DNA from: JBASNZ01 sp049657775
Lineage (GTDB): Bacteria; Actinomycetota; Coriobacteriia; Anaerosomatales; Anaerosomataceae
Length of the DNA stretch: 30,346 bases
Assembly: GCA_049657775.1 (NCBI GenBank)
Contig: JBASNZ010000093.1
Location: forward strand, 1 to 30,346
Reading direction: 5' to 3'
Shown: positions 1 through 6,999 of the stretch, piece by piece
How the letters are laid out: the number at the start of each line of letters is the position of its first letter
Position numbering within the stretch: position 1 is the first letter of the stretch
Position numbers and translations under genes: made by a program
Notes under the pieces: generated by a model
The model's input: only the letters and a program-made list of their open reading frames with translations
Database searches by the model: none
What the model was told of the DNA's origin: nothing

Positions 1-173
1 TGACCGGCGTGGCGCACCTGCCCGAAGGCACCGAGATGGTCATGCCCGGCGACAACGTCGAGGTCCGCGGCGAGCTCATCAACCCGATCGCCATGGAGGA
101 AGGCCTGCGCTTCGCTATCCGCGAAGGTGGCCGTACCGTCGGCTCGGGTCGTGTCACGAAGATCCTTAAGTAG
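1..173 (+). CDS. tuf: Elongation factor Tu, C-terminal fragment
   Basis: The reading frame enters at base 3 and ends at TAG 171-173, giving 56 residues. They match the end of EF-Tu domain 3, including LPEGTEMVMPGDN, ELINPIAMEEGLRFAIREGG and the closing GRVTKILK. EF-Tu is the GTPase that delivers aminoacyl-tRNA to the ribosomal A site; the GTP-binding domain lies upstream of the window. The gene sits 31 bp before rpsJ, the common str-to-S10 junction (fusA-tuf-rpsJ), so the S10 genes are probably co-transcribed with tuf. It is cut by the window edge, not broken. Confidence 0.97.
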   Translation, partial: TGVAHLPEGTEMVMPGDNVEVRGELINPIAMEEGLRFAIREGGRTVGSGRVTKILK

Positions 174-180
174 CTTCTAG

Positions 181-194
181 TCCGTAAAGACGGA
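181..194 (+). other. Small hairpin overlapping the rpsJ ribosome binding site
   Basis: TCCGT (181-185) and ACGGA (190-194) form a perfect 5-bp stem around an AAAG loop. Its 3' arm covers the first bases of the GGAGG that serves the rpsJ TTG start at 205. It could modestly lower or regulate S10 initiation; that role is inference. Confidence 0.4.
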
Positions 195-204
195 GGTAAG
201 TAAG

Positions 205-513
205 TTGGCGAACCAGAAGATACGTATCCGGCTCAAGGCGTACGACCACGAGATCGTGGACCAGTCCACGAAGATGATCGTGGAAACTGCGCAGAAGACG
301 GGAGCGAAGGTGGCGGGCCCGATCCCGCTGCCAACGGAGCGCAACCTGTATTGCGTCATCCGCTCGCCCCACGTCAACAAGGACAGCCGCGAGCACTTCG
401 AGATGAAGACGCACAAGCGTCTCATCGACATCCTCGAGCCGACCCCCAAGACGGTCGACTCGCTGATGAGGCTGGACCTGCCGGCCGGTGTGGACATCGA
501 GATCAAGCTCTAG
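205..513 (+). CDS. rpsJ: 30S ribosomal protein S10
   Basis: 102 residues, the normal length for S10, which sits in the 30S head and is also the NusE antitermination factor. The start IRIRLKAYDHEIVDQS and the segment GPIPLPTERN are highly conserved family sequence. The start is TTG at 205, with GGAGG at 192-196 just upstream. The product would begin MANQKIRIRLKAYDH, so no other start is needed. First gene of the S10 operon, 31 bp after tuf. A 131-nt spacer with three hairpins separates it from rplC, unusually long for this operon. Confidence 0.98.
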   Translation: MANQKIRIRLKAYDHEIVDQSTKMIVETAQKTGAKVAGPIPLPTERNLYCVIRSPHVNKDSREHFEMKTHKRLIDILEPTPKTVDSLMRLDLPAGVDIEIKL

Positions 514-537
514 GGTCTCGGTACGGTTGGTGACTCT

Positions 538-601
538 CCGGCGATACTCTCGCCGGTGCGTATGAGGACGCGGTCCTCTGGGAAGCGACGCGGGTGCGTC
601 G
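538..601 (+). other. Three tandem perfect hairpins in the rpsJ-rplC spacer
   Basis: Three adjacent stem-loops lie between rpsJ and rplC. CCGGCGA 538-544 pairs with TCGCCGG 550-556 (loop TACTC). GAGGAC 564-569 pairs with GTCCTC 573-578 (loop GCG). CGACGC 586-591 pairs with GCGTCG 596-601 (loop GGGT). None has a U-tract, so they are not ordinary intrinsic terminators. Possible roles are mRNA processing, stability, or binding of a regulatory ribosomal protein; the sequence alone does not decide. Confidence 0.65.
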
Positions 602-644
602 GCTCGGGCCCCATGACCGCACGAAGCGAGAAGGTGAGCACGAC

Positions 645-1265
645 ATGGGCAAGGCGATTCTAGGCAGGAAGCTGGGCATGACCCAGGTCTGGAGTGAGGA
701 TGACCGGCTTATCCCGGTCACCGTCATCGAGGCCGGGCCGTGCGTTGTCGCGCAGGTCAAGACACTCGATCGCGATGGTTATGAGGCGATCCAGCTCGGC
801 TATGGCGACGTCAAGGAGTCCAAGGTCAACAGGCCGCTGGCCGGTCACTACAAGAAGGCCGGCGTTGCACCGAAGCGGTACCTCGCGGAGGTCAAACTCG
901 AGGAAGGCGTCAACTACAAGGTCGGCGACGCCGTTACCGTCGAGGGAATCGAGCCCGGTATGCATGTTCACGTCACCGGCACCAGCAAGGGCAAGGGTTT
1001 CGCCGGTGTCATGAAGCGCCACAACTTCAAGGGTGGTCCCGGCGGCCATGGTTCGCACTTCCACCGGGCTCCCGGTTCGGTCGGCATGTGCGCCAGCCCC
1101 TCGCGTGTTCTCAAGGGTGTTGGCATGCCTGGTCACATGGGCGACGAGACCGTCACTGTTCGCAACCTTCAGGTGGTTCGCGTCGACACCGAGCAGAGCC
1201 TGCTCGTGGTCAAGGGCGCGGTTCCCGGAGGCAAGAACGGCTTTCTGACGATCAGACTTGCCTGA
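645..1265 (+). CDS. rplC: 50S ribosomal protein L3
   Basis: 206 residues from ATG 645 (MGKAILGRKLGMTQVW), preceded by a GAGAAGGTGAG purine-rich site. An upstream in-frame start at 594 would add 17 residues without family similarity and would run through a hairpin, so it is rejected. L3 is an early-assembly 23S-binding protein whose long loop reaches the peptidyl transferase centre. That loop is visible as FKGGPGGHGSHFHRAPGSVG and KGVGMPGHMG. One of only two genes here ending in TGA without a start/stop overlap. Confidence 0.97.
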   Translation: MGKAILGRKLGMTQVWSEDDRLIPVTVIEAGPCVVAQVKTLDRDGYEAIQLGYGDVKESKVNRPLAGHYKKAGVAPKRYLAEVKLEEGVNYKVGDAVTVEGIEPGMHVHVTGTSKGKGFAGVMKRHNFKGGPGGHGSHFHRAPGSVGMCASPSRVLKGVGMPGHMGDETVTVRNLQVVRVDTEQSLLVVKGAVPGGKNGFLTIRLA

Positions 1266-1302
1266 GGCCGGCCCCGGTACAGGCTTTCTTGAGGAGAGAA
1301 CG

Positions 1303-1926
1303 ATGGCAACGATCGAAGTGAAGGATACAAACGGCAAGAAGGTGGGCACGGCGGATGTCGCCGATGTCGTCTTCGGTATCGAGCCGAACACGTTCGCGAT
1401 GCACCAGGTGGTTCGCAGCCAGATGGCTGCTCGCCGCCAGGGCACGCACAGCACCAAGGGCCGCAGCGATGTCAGCGGCGGTGGCGCGAAGCCATGGCGC
1501 CAGAAGGGTACCGGTCGCGCCCGCCAGGGTTCGATCAGGTCGCCTCAATGGAGGGGCGGCGGTGTCGTCTTCGGTCCCACGCCTCGCAGCTACGCGTTCA
1601 AGGTTCCGAACAAGGTCGTCAAGCTGGCCATGCGCAGTGCGCTCTCGGCCAAGCTCGTCGACGAGGAGCTCTTCGTGATCGACGGGTTCGGTCTGGCCGA
1701 GCCTTCGACCAAGCAGGCTGCCGGCATCCTGAAGTCGCTCGGCATCGAGGGCCGTTGCACGGTCGTCGTGGCCAACGACGACACGAACGCGATCCTCTCG
1801 CTGCGGAATCTGCCGAAGGTTCGCGTGATCACGGCCCCCGAGTCCAACACCTACGACCTGGTGGACAACGTTTCGCTGCTGTTCACCAAGCCCGCCCTCG
1901 AGTGGCTCGAGGGGGTGCTCAAGTAA
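1303..1926 (+). CDS. rplD: 50S ribosomal protein L4
   Basis: 207 residues from ATG 1303, with GAGGAGAG at 1291-1298 as the binding site. L4 binds 23S domain I and lines the exit tunnel. The tunnel-loop signature KPWRQKGTGRARQGSIRSPQW and GGGVVFGPTPRSY are clear, and the C-terminal half has the usual Rossmann-like pattern. In Escherichia coli L4 also represses the S10 operon through the rpsJ leader; the equivalent leader here would lie in or before tuf, outside the window. The last stop base overlaps the rplW ATG by 1 nt, which implies translational coupling. Confidence 0.97.
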   Translation: MATIEVKDTNGKKVGTADVADVVFGIEPNTFAMHQVVRSQMAARRQGTHSTKGRSDVSGGGAKPWRQKGTGRARQGSIRSPQWRGGGVVFGPTPRSYAFKVPNKVVKLAMRSALSAKLVDEELFVIDGFGLAEPSTKQAAGILKSLGIEGRCTVVVANDDTNAILSLRNLPKVRVITAPESNTYDLVDNVSLLFTKPALEWLEGVLK

Positions 1927-2213
1927 TGCAGGACGCCCGCAGCGTCATCATCCGCCCCATCGTGTCCGAGAAGTCGTACGCACTGATGGAGCAGAACCGT
2001 TACACCTTCGAGGTCGACAAGCGCGCGACCAAGCCGCACATCGCCCAGGCCATCGAGGAGATCTTCGGTGTCACCGTGACCGATGTGAACACGATCAACG
2101 TGCCCGGCAAGCCGCGTCGTCAGCGATACGCCCAAGGCTTGACCCGTACGTGGAAGAAGGCAATCGTCACCCTGAAGCAGGGCGACACTATCGACCTGTT
2201 CCAAAGTCGGTAG
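1926..2213 (+). CDS. rplW: 50S ribosomal protein L23
   Basis: 95 residues from ATG 1926, overlapping the rplD stop by one base (TAATG). L23 lies at the tunnel exit and docks trigger factor and SRP. Family features: IIRPIVSEKSYALME at the start, YTFEVDKRATKPHIAQAIE, FGVTVTDVNT and KAIVTLKQGDTI near the end. Its TAG stop is the first base group of a hairpin that opens the long spacer before rplB. Confidence 0.97.
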   Translation: MQDARSVIIRPIVSEKSYALMEQNRYTFEVDKRATKPHIAQAIEEIFGVTVTDVNTINVPGKPRRQRYAQGLTRTWKKAIVTLKQGDTIDLFQSR

Positions 2214-2315
2214 GAACCCGGAGGGTTCCGAGGGTGTGGCAGTGCGGTTCTCAATGGAGCCGCCCGGCACCGTGGTAGAGTCCGGCGTCGCGCCGTGAGT
2301 GTGAATGGACACTCA
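2213..2315 (+). other. Four consecutive hairpins in the rplW-rplB spacer
   Basis: The 140-nt spacer is packed with stem-loops. GGAACCC 2213-2219 pairs with GGGTTCC 2223-2229. GCGGTTCT 2244-2251 pairs with GGAGCCGC 2256-2263, using two G-U pairs and loop CAAT. CGGCG 2283-2287 pairs with CGCCG 2291-2295. TGAGTGT 2296-2302 pairs with ACACTCA 2309-2315. No U-tract follows any of them. The first hairpin touches the rplW stop codon and the last ends about 25 nt before the rplB binding site. An RNA-level role (processing, stabilisation or ribosomal-protein binding) is likely but unproven. Confidence 0.65.
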
Positions 2316-2353
2316 GTCCCAGACGGGGCGGCCATCGGACGGAAGGAGAGGAC

Positions 2354-3184
2354 ATGGGACTGAAGAAGTACAAGCCGACCTCACCGGGTCGTCGATTCCA
2401 GACGGTCTCCGATTTTGCGGAGATCACACGGTCGACTCCCGAGAAGTCGCTGCTGGAGCCGCTGCCCAATAAGGGTGGCCGCAACAACAATGGCCGGATC
2501 ACCACCCGCCATCAGGGCGGTGGCCACAAGCGCCAGTACCGCAAGATCGACTTCAAGCGGAACAAGGACGGCGTTCCCGCCAAGGTCGCGACGATCGAGT
2601 ACGACCCTAACCGGTCGGCCCGCATCGCCCTGCTGCACTATGCGGACGGCGAGAAGCGCTACATCCTCGCTCCGCAGAAGCTTGGCGTGGGCGATGAGGT
2701 CATGTCCGGACCTGGCTCGGACATCAAGCCCGGCAACGCTCTGCCCCTTGAGAACATCCCGACCGGTACGGTCGTGCACGCCATCGAGCTGCAGCCGGGT
2801 CGAGGCGCCGCCATTGCGCGGTCGGCTGGCTCGTCGGCACAGCTGATGGCCAAGGAAGGCCCGTACGCGATCCTGCGTATGCCCTCCTCGGAGATGCGCA
2901 TGGTTCCGCTCGCCTGCCGTGCGACGGTCGGCGTGGTCGGAAACCCGGAGCACGAGGGCATCTCGGTCGGCAAGGCCGGTCGTTCCCGCTGGAAGGGCGT
3001 TCGTCCGACCGTGCGTGGTACCGCAATGAACCCTGTCGACCACCCGCACGGTGGTGGCGAGGGCAAGAACAAGACCGCTGGTCGTCATCCGGTCACCCCG
3101 TGGGGTGTGCCCACCAAGGGCCACCGCACGCGTTCGAAGCGCAAGGCGTCCGATAGCATGATCATTCGCCGCCGCAAGAAGTAG
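2354..3184 (+). CDS. rplB: 50S ribosomal protein L2
   Basis: 276 residues, normal length. L2 is needed for subunit association and peptidyl transferase activity. The start MGLKKYKPTSPGRR, the RNA-binding stretch RITTRHQGGGHKRQYRKIDF, and the DHPHGGGEGKNK motif (His230, His232) near the peptidyl transferase centre are all present. It ends in the usual basic tail (MIIRRRKK). ATG 2354 follows GGAAGGAGAGG. It stands after the four-hairpin spacer, so its translation is not coupled to rplW. The protein style resembles Coriobacteriia L2 from memory; no search was run. Confidence 0.98.
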   Translation: MGLKKYKPTSPGRRFQTVSDFAEITRSTPEKSLLEPLPNKGGRNNNGRITTRHQGGGHKRQYRKIDFKRNKDGVPAKVATIEYDPNRSARIALLHYADGEKRYILAPQKLGVGDEVMSGPGSDIKPGNALPLENIPTGTVVHAIELQPGRGAAIARSAGSSAQLMAKEGPYAILRMPSSEMRMVPLACRATVGVVGNPEHEGISVGKAGRSRWKGVRPTVRGTAMNPVDHPHGGGEGKNKTAGRHPVTPWGVPTKGHRTRSKRKASDSMIIRRRKK

Positions 3185-3207
3185 CGTCGGATCGTAGAGG
3201 AGCTGGC

Positions 3208-3486
3208 ATGAGCAGAAGCCTTAAGAAGGGACCCTACGTCGAGCCGCGTTTGCTGCAGCGTATCCACGCTATGAACGAGGCCGGCGAGAAGAAGGTCATC
3301 AAGACCTGGTCGCGGTCGTCGACCATCTTCCCGGAGATGGTCGGGCACACGATCGCAGTGCACGATGGCCGCAAGCACGTCCCGGTATACGTCACCGAGT
3401 CGATGGTCGGTCACAAGCTCGGCGAGTTCTCGCCCACACGCACGTTCCGTGGGCACGCTGAGGATCGCAAGAAGGGCAAGCGATAA
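3208..3486 (+). CDS. rpsS: 30S ribosomal protein S19
   Basis: 92 residues, normal length. S19 pairs with S13 in the 30S head near the A site. MSRSLKKGPYVEPRLL, KTWSRSSTIFPEMVGHTIAVHDGRKHVPVYVTE and LGEFSPTRTFRGH are the expected conserved blocks. ATG 3208 follows GAGGAG at 3197-3202. It lies 23 bp after rplB and 72 bp before rplV; the latter spacer holds a hairpin. Confidence 0.98.
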   Translation: MSRSLKKGPYVEPRLLQRIHAMNEAGEKKVIKTWSRSSTIFPEMVGHTIAVHDGRKHVPVYVTESMVGHKLGEFSPTRTFRGHAEDRKKGKR

Positions 3487-3501
3487 GTCGCTGGCAGTAG
3501 A

Positions 3502-3518
3502 GCACCCCGGCCGGGTGC
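3502..3518 (+). other. Hairpin in the rpsS-rplV spacer
   Basis: GCACCC (3502-3507) and GGGTGC (3513-3518) form a perfect 6-bp stem with a CGGCC loop. No U-tract follows. It belongs to the set of spacer hairpins seen through this cluster. Confidence 0.55.
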
Positions 3519-3558
3519 GCGAAACGCATCGGCCGGTCGTCGTCGGAGGTTCGAGTAG

Positions 3559-3900
3559 ATGGAAGCCAGAGCAGTAGCGAGATTCGTGAGGGTGAGCCCG
3601 CGCAAGGCGCGGCTCGTCGTCGACCTCGTCCGCGGCAAGTCCGTGGTCGACGCCGAGGCGATCCTCAAGTTCACCGAGCGCGCGGCCGCTGAGGTCGTCG
3701 GTAAGGTCGTGCACAGCGCGGCCGCGAACGCCGAGAAGAACCTCAAGCTCAAGCCCGAGACGCTGTACATCTCGGAAGCGTACGTGAACGAGGGCCCGAC
3801 GCTGAAGCGGATCACCCCGCGGGCTATGGGTCGTGCGTTCCGCATCAACAAGCGCACCAGCCATATCACTGTGGTCGTCAAGCAGCGAGAGGAGGCGTAG
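3559..3900 (+). CDS. rplV: 50S ribosomal protein L22
   Basis: 113 residues. L22 contributes, with L4, to the constriction of the exit tunnel. The family pattern RFVRVSPRKARLVVDLVRGK, SAAANAEKN and GPTLKRITPRAMGRAFRINKRTSHITVVV is clear, the last part being the tunnel hairpin. ATG 3559 follows GGAGG at 3545-3549. The 3' end carries the GGAGG (3891-3895) used by rpsC, so the two genes are closely linked. Confidence 0.98.
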   Translation: MEARAVARFVRVSPRKARLVVDLVRGKSVVDAEAILKFTERAAAEVVGKVVHSAAANAEKNLKLKPETLYISEAYVNEGPTLKRITPRAMGRAFRINKRTSHITVVVKQREEA

Positions 3901-3905
3901 CCGCC

Positions 3906-4625
3906 ATGGGCCAGAAGGTCTATCCCACCGGGTTTCGGCTCGGAATAACCGAGGACTGGCGTTCGCGCTGGTTCCAGGCGAAGGGCTACGACAAGACCCT
4001 TGCTGAGGACCTTGCGATCCGTAAGTACCTCAAGGTCAAGCTCGCCCGCGCAGCGGTGTCGCGCATCGACATCGAGCGCAAGGGTGACAAGGTCATCGTC
4101 GAGCTGTGGACGGCGCGTCCCGGCATCGTCATCGGCAAGAAGGGCGCCGAAGTCGACGTGCTGCGCAAGCAGCTCGAGTCGCTCGCCGGTCGTCCCGTGT
4201 CCGTGAACATCATCGAGATCAAGCGGCCCGAGCTCGACGCGACGCTTGTTGCGCAGAGCGTGGCCGAGCAGCTCGTCGCGCGTGTGGCGTTCCGCCGCGC
4301 GATGAAGAAGGCTGTCACGAGCGCGATGAAGGGCGGTGCCCTCGGCATCCGCATCCAGTGCTCGGGTCGTCTTGGTGGCGCCGAGATGGGCCGCCGCGAG
4401 TGGTACCGCGAGGGTCGGGTGCCGCTGCACACACTGCGTGCCAAGATCGACTACGGCACCACCGACGCCGTCACCACCTTCGGTGTCATCGGCGTGAAAG
4501 TCTGGATATACCGTGGCGACAAGCTTCCGGGCCAGCCGGATCCTGCTCTGCAGGAGCCGACAACCGAGCGTCCGCGCTCGGACCGCCCGCGCGGCCGTCG
4601 TCGCGAGGGTGAAGGGAGAAGCTAG
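3906..4625 (+). CDS. rpsC: 30S ribosomal protein S3
   Basis: 239 residues. S3 sits at the mRNA entry channel and has helicase function there with S4 and S5. The N-terminal MGQKVYPTGFRLGITEDWRS and the KH domain with GIVIGKKGAEVDVLRKQLE are visible. The C-terminal domain contains GRLGGAEMGRREWYREGRVPLHTLRAKIDYG. The final ~30 residues are a basic, Arg-rich and presumably disordered tail, which is common in actinobacterial S3. It starts 5 bp after rplV, and its binding site lies inside rplV. Confidence 0.98.
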   Translation: MGQKVYPTGFRLGITEDWRSRWFQAKGYDKTLAEDLAIRKYLKVKLARAAVSRIDIERKGDKVIVELWTARPGIVIGKKGAEVDVLRKQLESLAGRPVSVNIIEIKRPELDATLVAQSVAEQLVARVAFRRAMKKAVTSAMKGGALGIRIQCSGRLGGAEMGRREWYREGRVPLHTLRAKIDYGTTDAVTTFGVIGVKVWIYRGDKLPGQPDPALQEPTTERPRSDRPRGRRREGEGRS

Positions 4626-4627
4626 AG

Positions 4628-5053
4628 ATGCTGCTGCCCAAGCGCGTTAAGCATCGCAAGGTCCAGCGCGGCTCCATGAAGGGAGCTGCCAAGGGCGGCA
4701 CGCAGGTCCATTTCGGCGACTACGGCCTGAAGGCTATGGAAGGCGCGTGGATCACCAACCGCCAGATCGAAGCGGCCCGTGTTGCGATGACCAGGTACAT
4801 GAAGCGTGGCGGTAAGGTCTGGATCAACATCTTCCCGGACAAGCCCGTCACCCAGAAGCCCGCCGAGACCCGCATGGGTTCCGGTAAGGGTAACCCCGAG
4901 AAGTGGGTTGCCGTCGTCAAGCCCGGTCGCGTCATGTTCGAAGTGGCCGGCGTAAGCGAAGAGGTTGCCAGGGAAGCTATCCGCCTTGCAGCCCAGAAGC
5001 TTCCGATCAAGTGCAAGTTCGTGACCCGAGCCGAGTCTGGCGGTGAGGCATAG
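4628..5053 (+). CDS. rplP: 50S ribosomal protein L16
   Basis: 141 residues. L16 organises the A-site side of the 50S subunit. MLLPKRVKHRKVQRG, GRMGSGKGNPEKWVAVVKPGRVMFE-type sequence (here TRMGSGKGNPEKWVAVV) and AIRLAAQKLPIKCKFV are conserved family blocks. ATG 4628 follows the rpsC stop by 2 bp, with AAGGGAGAAG at 4612-4621. The stop TAG directly abuts the rpmC ATG, so translation is likely coupled. Confidence 0.98.
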   Translation: MLLPKRVKHRKVQRGSMKGAAKGGTQVHFGDYGLKAMEGAWITNRQIEAARVAMTRYMKRGGKVWINIFPDKPVTQKPAETRMGSGKGNPEKWVAVVKPGRVMFEVAGVSEEVAREAIRLAAQKLPIKCKFVTRAESGGEA

Positions 5054-5266
5054 ATGAAAGCGACCGACATCAGAGAGCTTGAGGATCAGGAGTTGCTCCA
5101 GAAGCTCAAGGAGGCCCGCACCGAGCTGTTCAACCTGCGTTTCCGGCTTGCCACTGGCAACCTGGACAACCCGGGCCAGATCGGCGCGGTCAAGAAGGAT
5201 ATCGCCCGTCTGCACACCGAGCTGCGCGCGCGCGAGATCGCTGCCGCCCGCAGTGCGGCGTCATAA
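5054..5266 (+). CDS. rpmC: 50S ribosomal protein L29
   Basis: 70 residues, two-helix protein of the exit-tunnel rim, next to L23. The signature ELRELxxxEL appears as RELEDQELLQKLKEARTELFNLRFRLATG, followed by IGAVKKDIARLHTELRARE. It begins on the base after the rplP stop, so it probably depends on coupling from rplP. The alanine-rich tail is unremarkable. Confidence 0.97.
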   Translation: MKATDIRELEDQELLQKLKEARTELFNLRFRLATGNLDNPGQIGAVKKDIARLHTELRAREIAAARSAAS

Positions 5267-5290
5267 AGACGGACTGGGAAGGGATGACGG

Positions 5291-5551
5291 ATGACTACCG
5301 ATCGTAATAGCCGTAAGGAGCGCCAGGGTCTGGTGGTTTCCGCGGCCGCCGACAAGACGTGCGTCGTGCTCGTGGAGGCCCGCAAGAAGCACCCGCTCTA
5401 CGGCAAGATGATCACTCGCAGCACCAAGCTTCACGCGCACGATGAGGACAACGTCGCGCAGGTCGGCGACCTCGTTCGCATCATGGAGACGAGGCCTGTC
5501 TCCAAGCTCAAGCACTGGAGGCTCGTGGAAGTCGTGGAGAAGGCCAAGTAG
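5291..5551 (+). CDS. rpsQ: 30S ribosomal protein S17
   Basis: 86 residues. S17 is a primary 16S-binding OB-fold protein. RQGLVVSAAADKTCVVLVEARKKHPLYGK and KLHAHDEDNVAQVGDLVRIMETRPVSKLKHWRLVEVVEKAK match the family along the full length. ATG 5291 is preceded by a GGGAAGGG run. It is the last gene of the classical S10 operon; the 62-nt spacer to rplN holds a two-part inverted repeat and no terminator. Confidence 0.97.
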   Translation: MTTDRNSRKERQGLVVSAAADKTCVVLVEARKKHPLYGKMITRSTKLHAHDEDNVAQVGDLVRIMETRPVSKLKHWRLVEVVEKAK

Positions 5552-5553
5552 CA

Positions 5554-5591
5554 CCGGTCCGCTCGTGCCGCATTCGCGGTTCGATGACCGG
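5554..5591 (+). other. Nested inverted repeats in the rpsQ-rplN spacer
   Basis: An outer stem CCGGTC (5554-5559) with GACCGG (5586-5591) encloses an inner stem CCGC (5568-5571) with GCGG (5576-5579). No U-tract is present, so S10-spc read-through is expected. Equivalent in position to the S10/spc junction of other bacteria. Confidence 0.45.
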
Positions 5592-5613
5592 GTAGGCTCA
5601 ACGGAGGAATCAG

Positions 5614-5982
5614 ATGATCCAGCAGGAGACACGGCTCAAAGTCGCCGACAACTCCGGTGCGCGCAAGGTTGCGTGCATCAAGGTTCTCGGTGGCTCGAAG
5701 CGTCGGTACGCCTATGTGGGCGATACCATCGTGTGCGCCGTCAAAGAGGCGATCCCGAACGGCACGGTCAAGAAGGGCGATGTCGTGAAGGCTGTCGTGG
5801 TGCGCACGAAGAAGGAGATCCGTCGCCCGGACGGCAGCTACATCAAGTTCGATGAGAACGCCGCGGTCATCATCGACGCTCAGGGTAACCCCCGCGGCAC
5901 CCGTATCTTCGGCCCGGTGGCCCGAGAGCTTCGTGATCGCAAGTTCATGAAGATCGTCTCGCTCGCCCCCGAAGTCCTCTAG
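5614..5982 (+). CDS. rplN: 50S ribosomal protein L14
   Basis: 122 residues, the invariant length for L14, which forms an intersubunit bridge. MIQQETRLKVADNSGARKV, RYAYVGDTIVCAVKEA and the C-terminal RGTRIFGPVARELRDRKFMKIVSLAPEVL are textbook family sequence. ATG 5614 follows GGAGG at 5603-5607. First gene of the spc block. Its stop TAG forms part of the AGGAGG that serves rplX. Confidence 0.98.
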   Translation: MIQQETRLKVADNSGARKVACIKVLGGSKRRYAYVGDTIVCAVKEAIPNGTVKKGDVVKAVVVRTKKEIRRPDGSYIKFDENAAVIIDAQGNPRGTRIFGPVARELRDRKFMKIVSLAPEVL

Positions 5983-5994
5983 GAGGTGACGCAC

Positions 5995-6318
5995 ATGGCG
6001 AAGTCACTCACAGTCCGCAAGGGCGACAAGGTCCGCGTCATTTCCGGCAAGGACAAGGGCAAGGAAGGCAAGGTCCTTCGTGCCTACCCGGAGAAGGAGC
6101 GCGCCGTCGTCGAGAACGTGCACATGATCAAGAAGGCGACACGTCCGTCGCAGCGTAACCAGCAGGGCGGCATCATCGAGATGGAAGGCACGATCCACGT
6201 GTCCAACCTCATGCTCGTGTGCCCCAACTGCGGTCAGCCCACTCGCTCGGCACGCCGTCGCGATGGGGGTACACGCATCCGCGTGTGCAAGAAGTGCGGC
6301 AAGGACATCGACAAGTAG
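5995..6318 (+). CDS. rplX: 50S ribosomal protein L24, zinc-ribbon form
   Basis: 107 residues. L24 initiates 50S assembly; the KOW motif is at residues ~8-35 (KGDKVRVISGKDKGKEGKVL). The C-terminal part has two CxxC pairs (Cys76/79 and Cys98/101), a zinc-ribbon arrangement found in many but not all bacterial L24 proteins. ATG 5995 is chosen because AGGAGG at 5981-5986 is 8 nt upstream. An in-frame GTG at 5986 would overlap that site. Confidence 0.96.
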   Translation: MAKSLTVRKGDKVRVISGKDKGKEGKVLRAYPEKERAVVENVHMIKKATRPSQRNQQGGIIEMEGTIHVSNLMLVCPNCGQPTRSARRRDGGTRIRVCKKCGKDIDK

Positions 6319-6321
6319 ATG

Positions 6322-6375
6322 ACTCCGGGATCCACTCGGAGTGATGAAGTCCCGTCGGGTCGGCAATCCGGCGGG
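6322..6375 (+). other. Two hairpins in the rplX-rplE spacer
   Basis: ACTCCG (6322-6327) pairs with CGGAGT (6337-6342). CCCGTCGG (6351-6358) pairs with CCGGCGGG (6368-6375) with one G-U pair. They fill the 82-nt spacer up to the rplE binding site (6386-6396). They also argue against an upstream rplE start at 6341. Confidence 0.5.
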
Positions 6376-6400
6376 CGCAGGACACGGAGGTAGGAGAATC

Positions 6401-6943
6401 GTGACACCACGACTCAAAGAGCAGTACCGCACGGAGATCGTCCCCAGTCTCCTCGAGAGCAGGGGCTACGATAACGTGCATGAGGTTCCTCGGCTGGAGA
6501 AGATCGTCGTCAACATGGGCGTCGGCGCTGCGGTCCAGGACCCCAAGCAGCTCGAGACCGCGATGGGCGACCTCGCCATCATCACCGGCCAGAAGCCGGC
6601 CATCACGCGGGCAAAGAAATCCATCGCCAGCTTCAAGGTGCGCCAGGGCATGCCCATCGGCTGCAAGGTGACGCTGCGCGGTGACCGCATGTGGGAGTTC
6701 GTCGATCGCCTCTTGGCAACGGCGCTGCCCCGCATCCGTGACTTCCGCGGTATCAGCGACACGGCGTTCGATGGCCGCGGAAACTACAGCCTCGGCGTAA
6801 CCGAGCAGCTGATCTTCGCGGAGATCGACTACGACAAGGTCGACAGGGTCCGCGGCATGGATATCACGTTCGTCACAAGCGCGAAAACCGACGAGGACTG
6901 CCGGGCACTGCTCGACGAGCTCGGATTCCCGTTCAAGCGATAG
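6401..6943 (+). CDS. rplE: 50S ribosomal protein L5
   Basis: 180 residues from GTG 6401, with GGAGGTAGGAG at 6386-6396. This gives MTPRLKEQYRTEIVPSL, the normal L5 start, and the usual length. L5 binds 5S rRNA and the P-site tRNA elbow. KIVVNMGVG, GQKPAITRAKKSIASFKVRQGMPIGCKVTLRG, LPRIRDFRGI and the C-terminal DELGFPFKR are diagnostic. An ATG at 6341 in the same frame would add 20 residues with no family match, so I rejected it. Confidence 0.97.
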   Translation: MTPRLKEQYRTEIVPSLLESRGYDNVHEVPRLEKIVVNMGVGAAVQDPKQLETAMGDLAIITGQKPAITRAKKSIASFKVRQGMPIGCKVTLRGDRMWEFVDRLLATALPRIRDFRGISDTAFDGRGNYSLGVTEQLIFAEIDYDKVDRVRGMDITFVTSAKTDEDCRALLDELGFPFKR

Positions 6944-6953
6944 ATACGGCGCG

Positions 6954-6980
6954 GACGTTCCGCCGGTAAGGCGGAGCGTC
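6954..6980 (+). other. Long hairpin in the rplE-rpsN spacer
   Basis: GACGTTCCGCC (6954-6964) and GGCGGAGCGTC (6970-6980) form an 11-bp stem with one G-U pair and loop GGTAA. The AAGGAGGT of the next gene starts 6 nt later. No U-tract, so not an intrinsic terminator in the usual sense. Confidence 0.6.
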
Positions 6981-6999
6981 TCGGCAAGGAGGTCACCAA

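Noticed and set aside
6341..6400. Upstream ATG start for rplE
   Set aside because: The added residues do not fit L5, the region folds into hairpins, and GTG 6401 has a strong binding site and gives the normal length.
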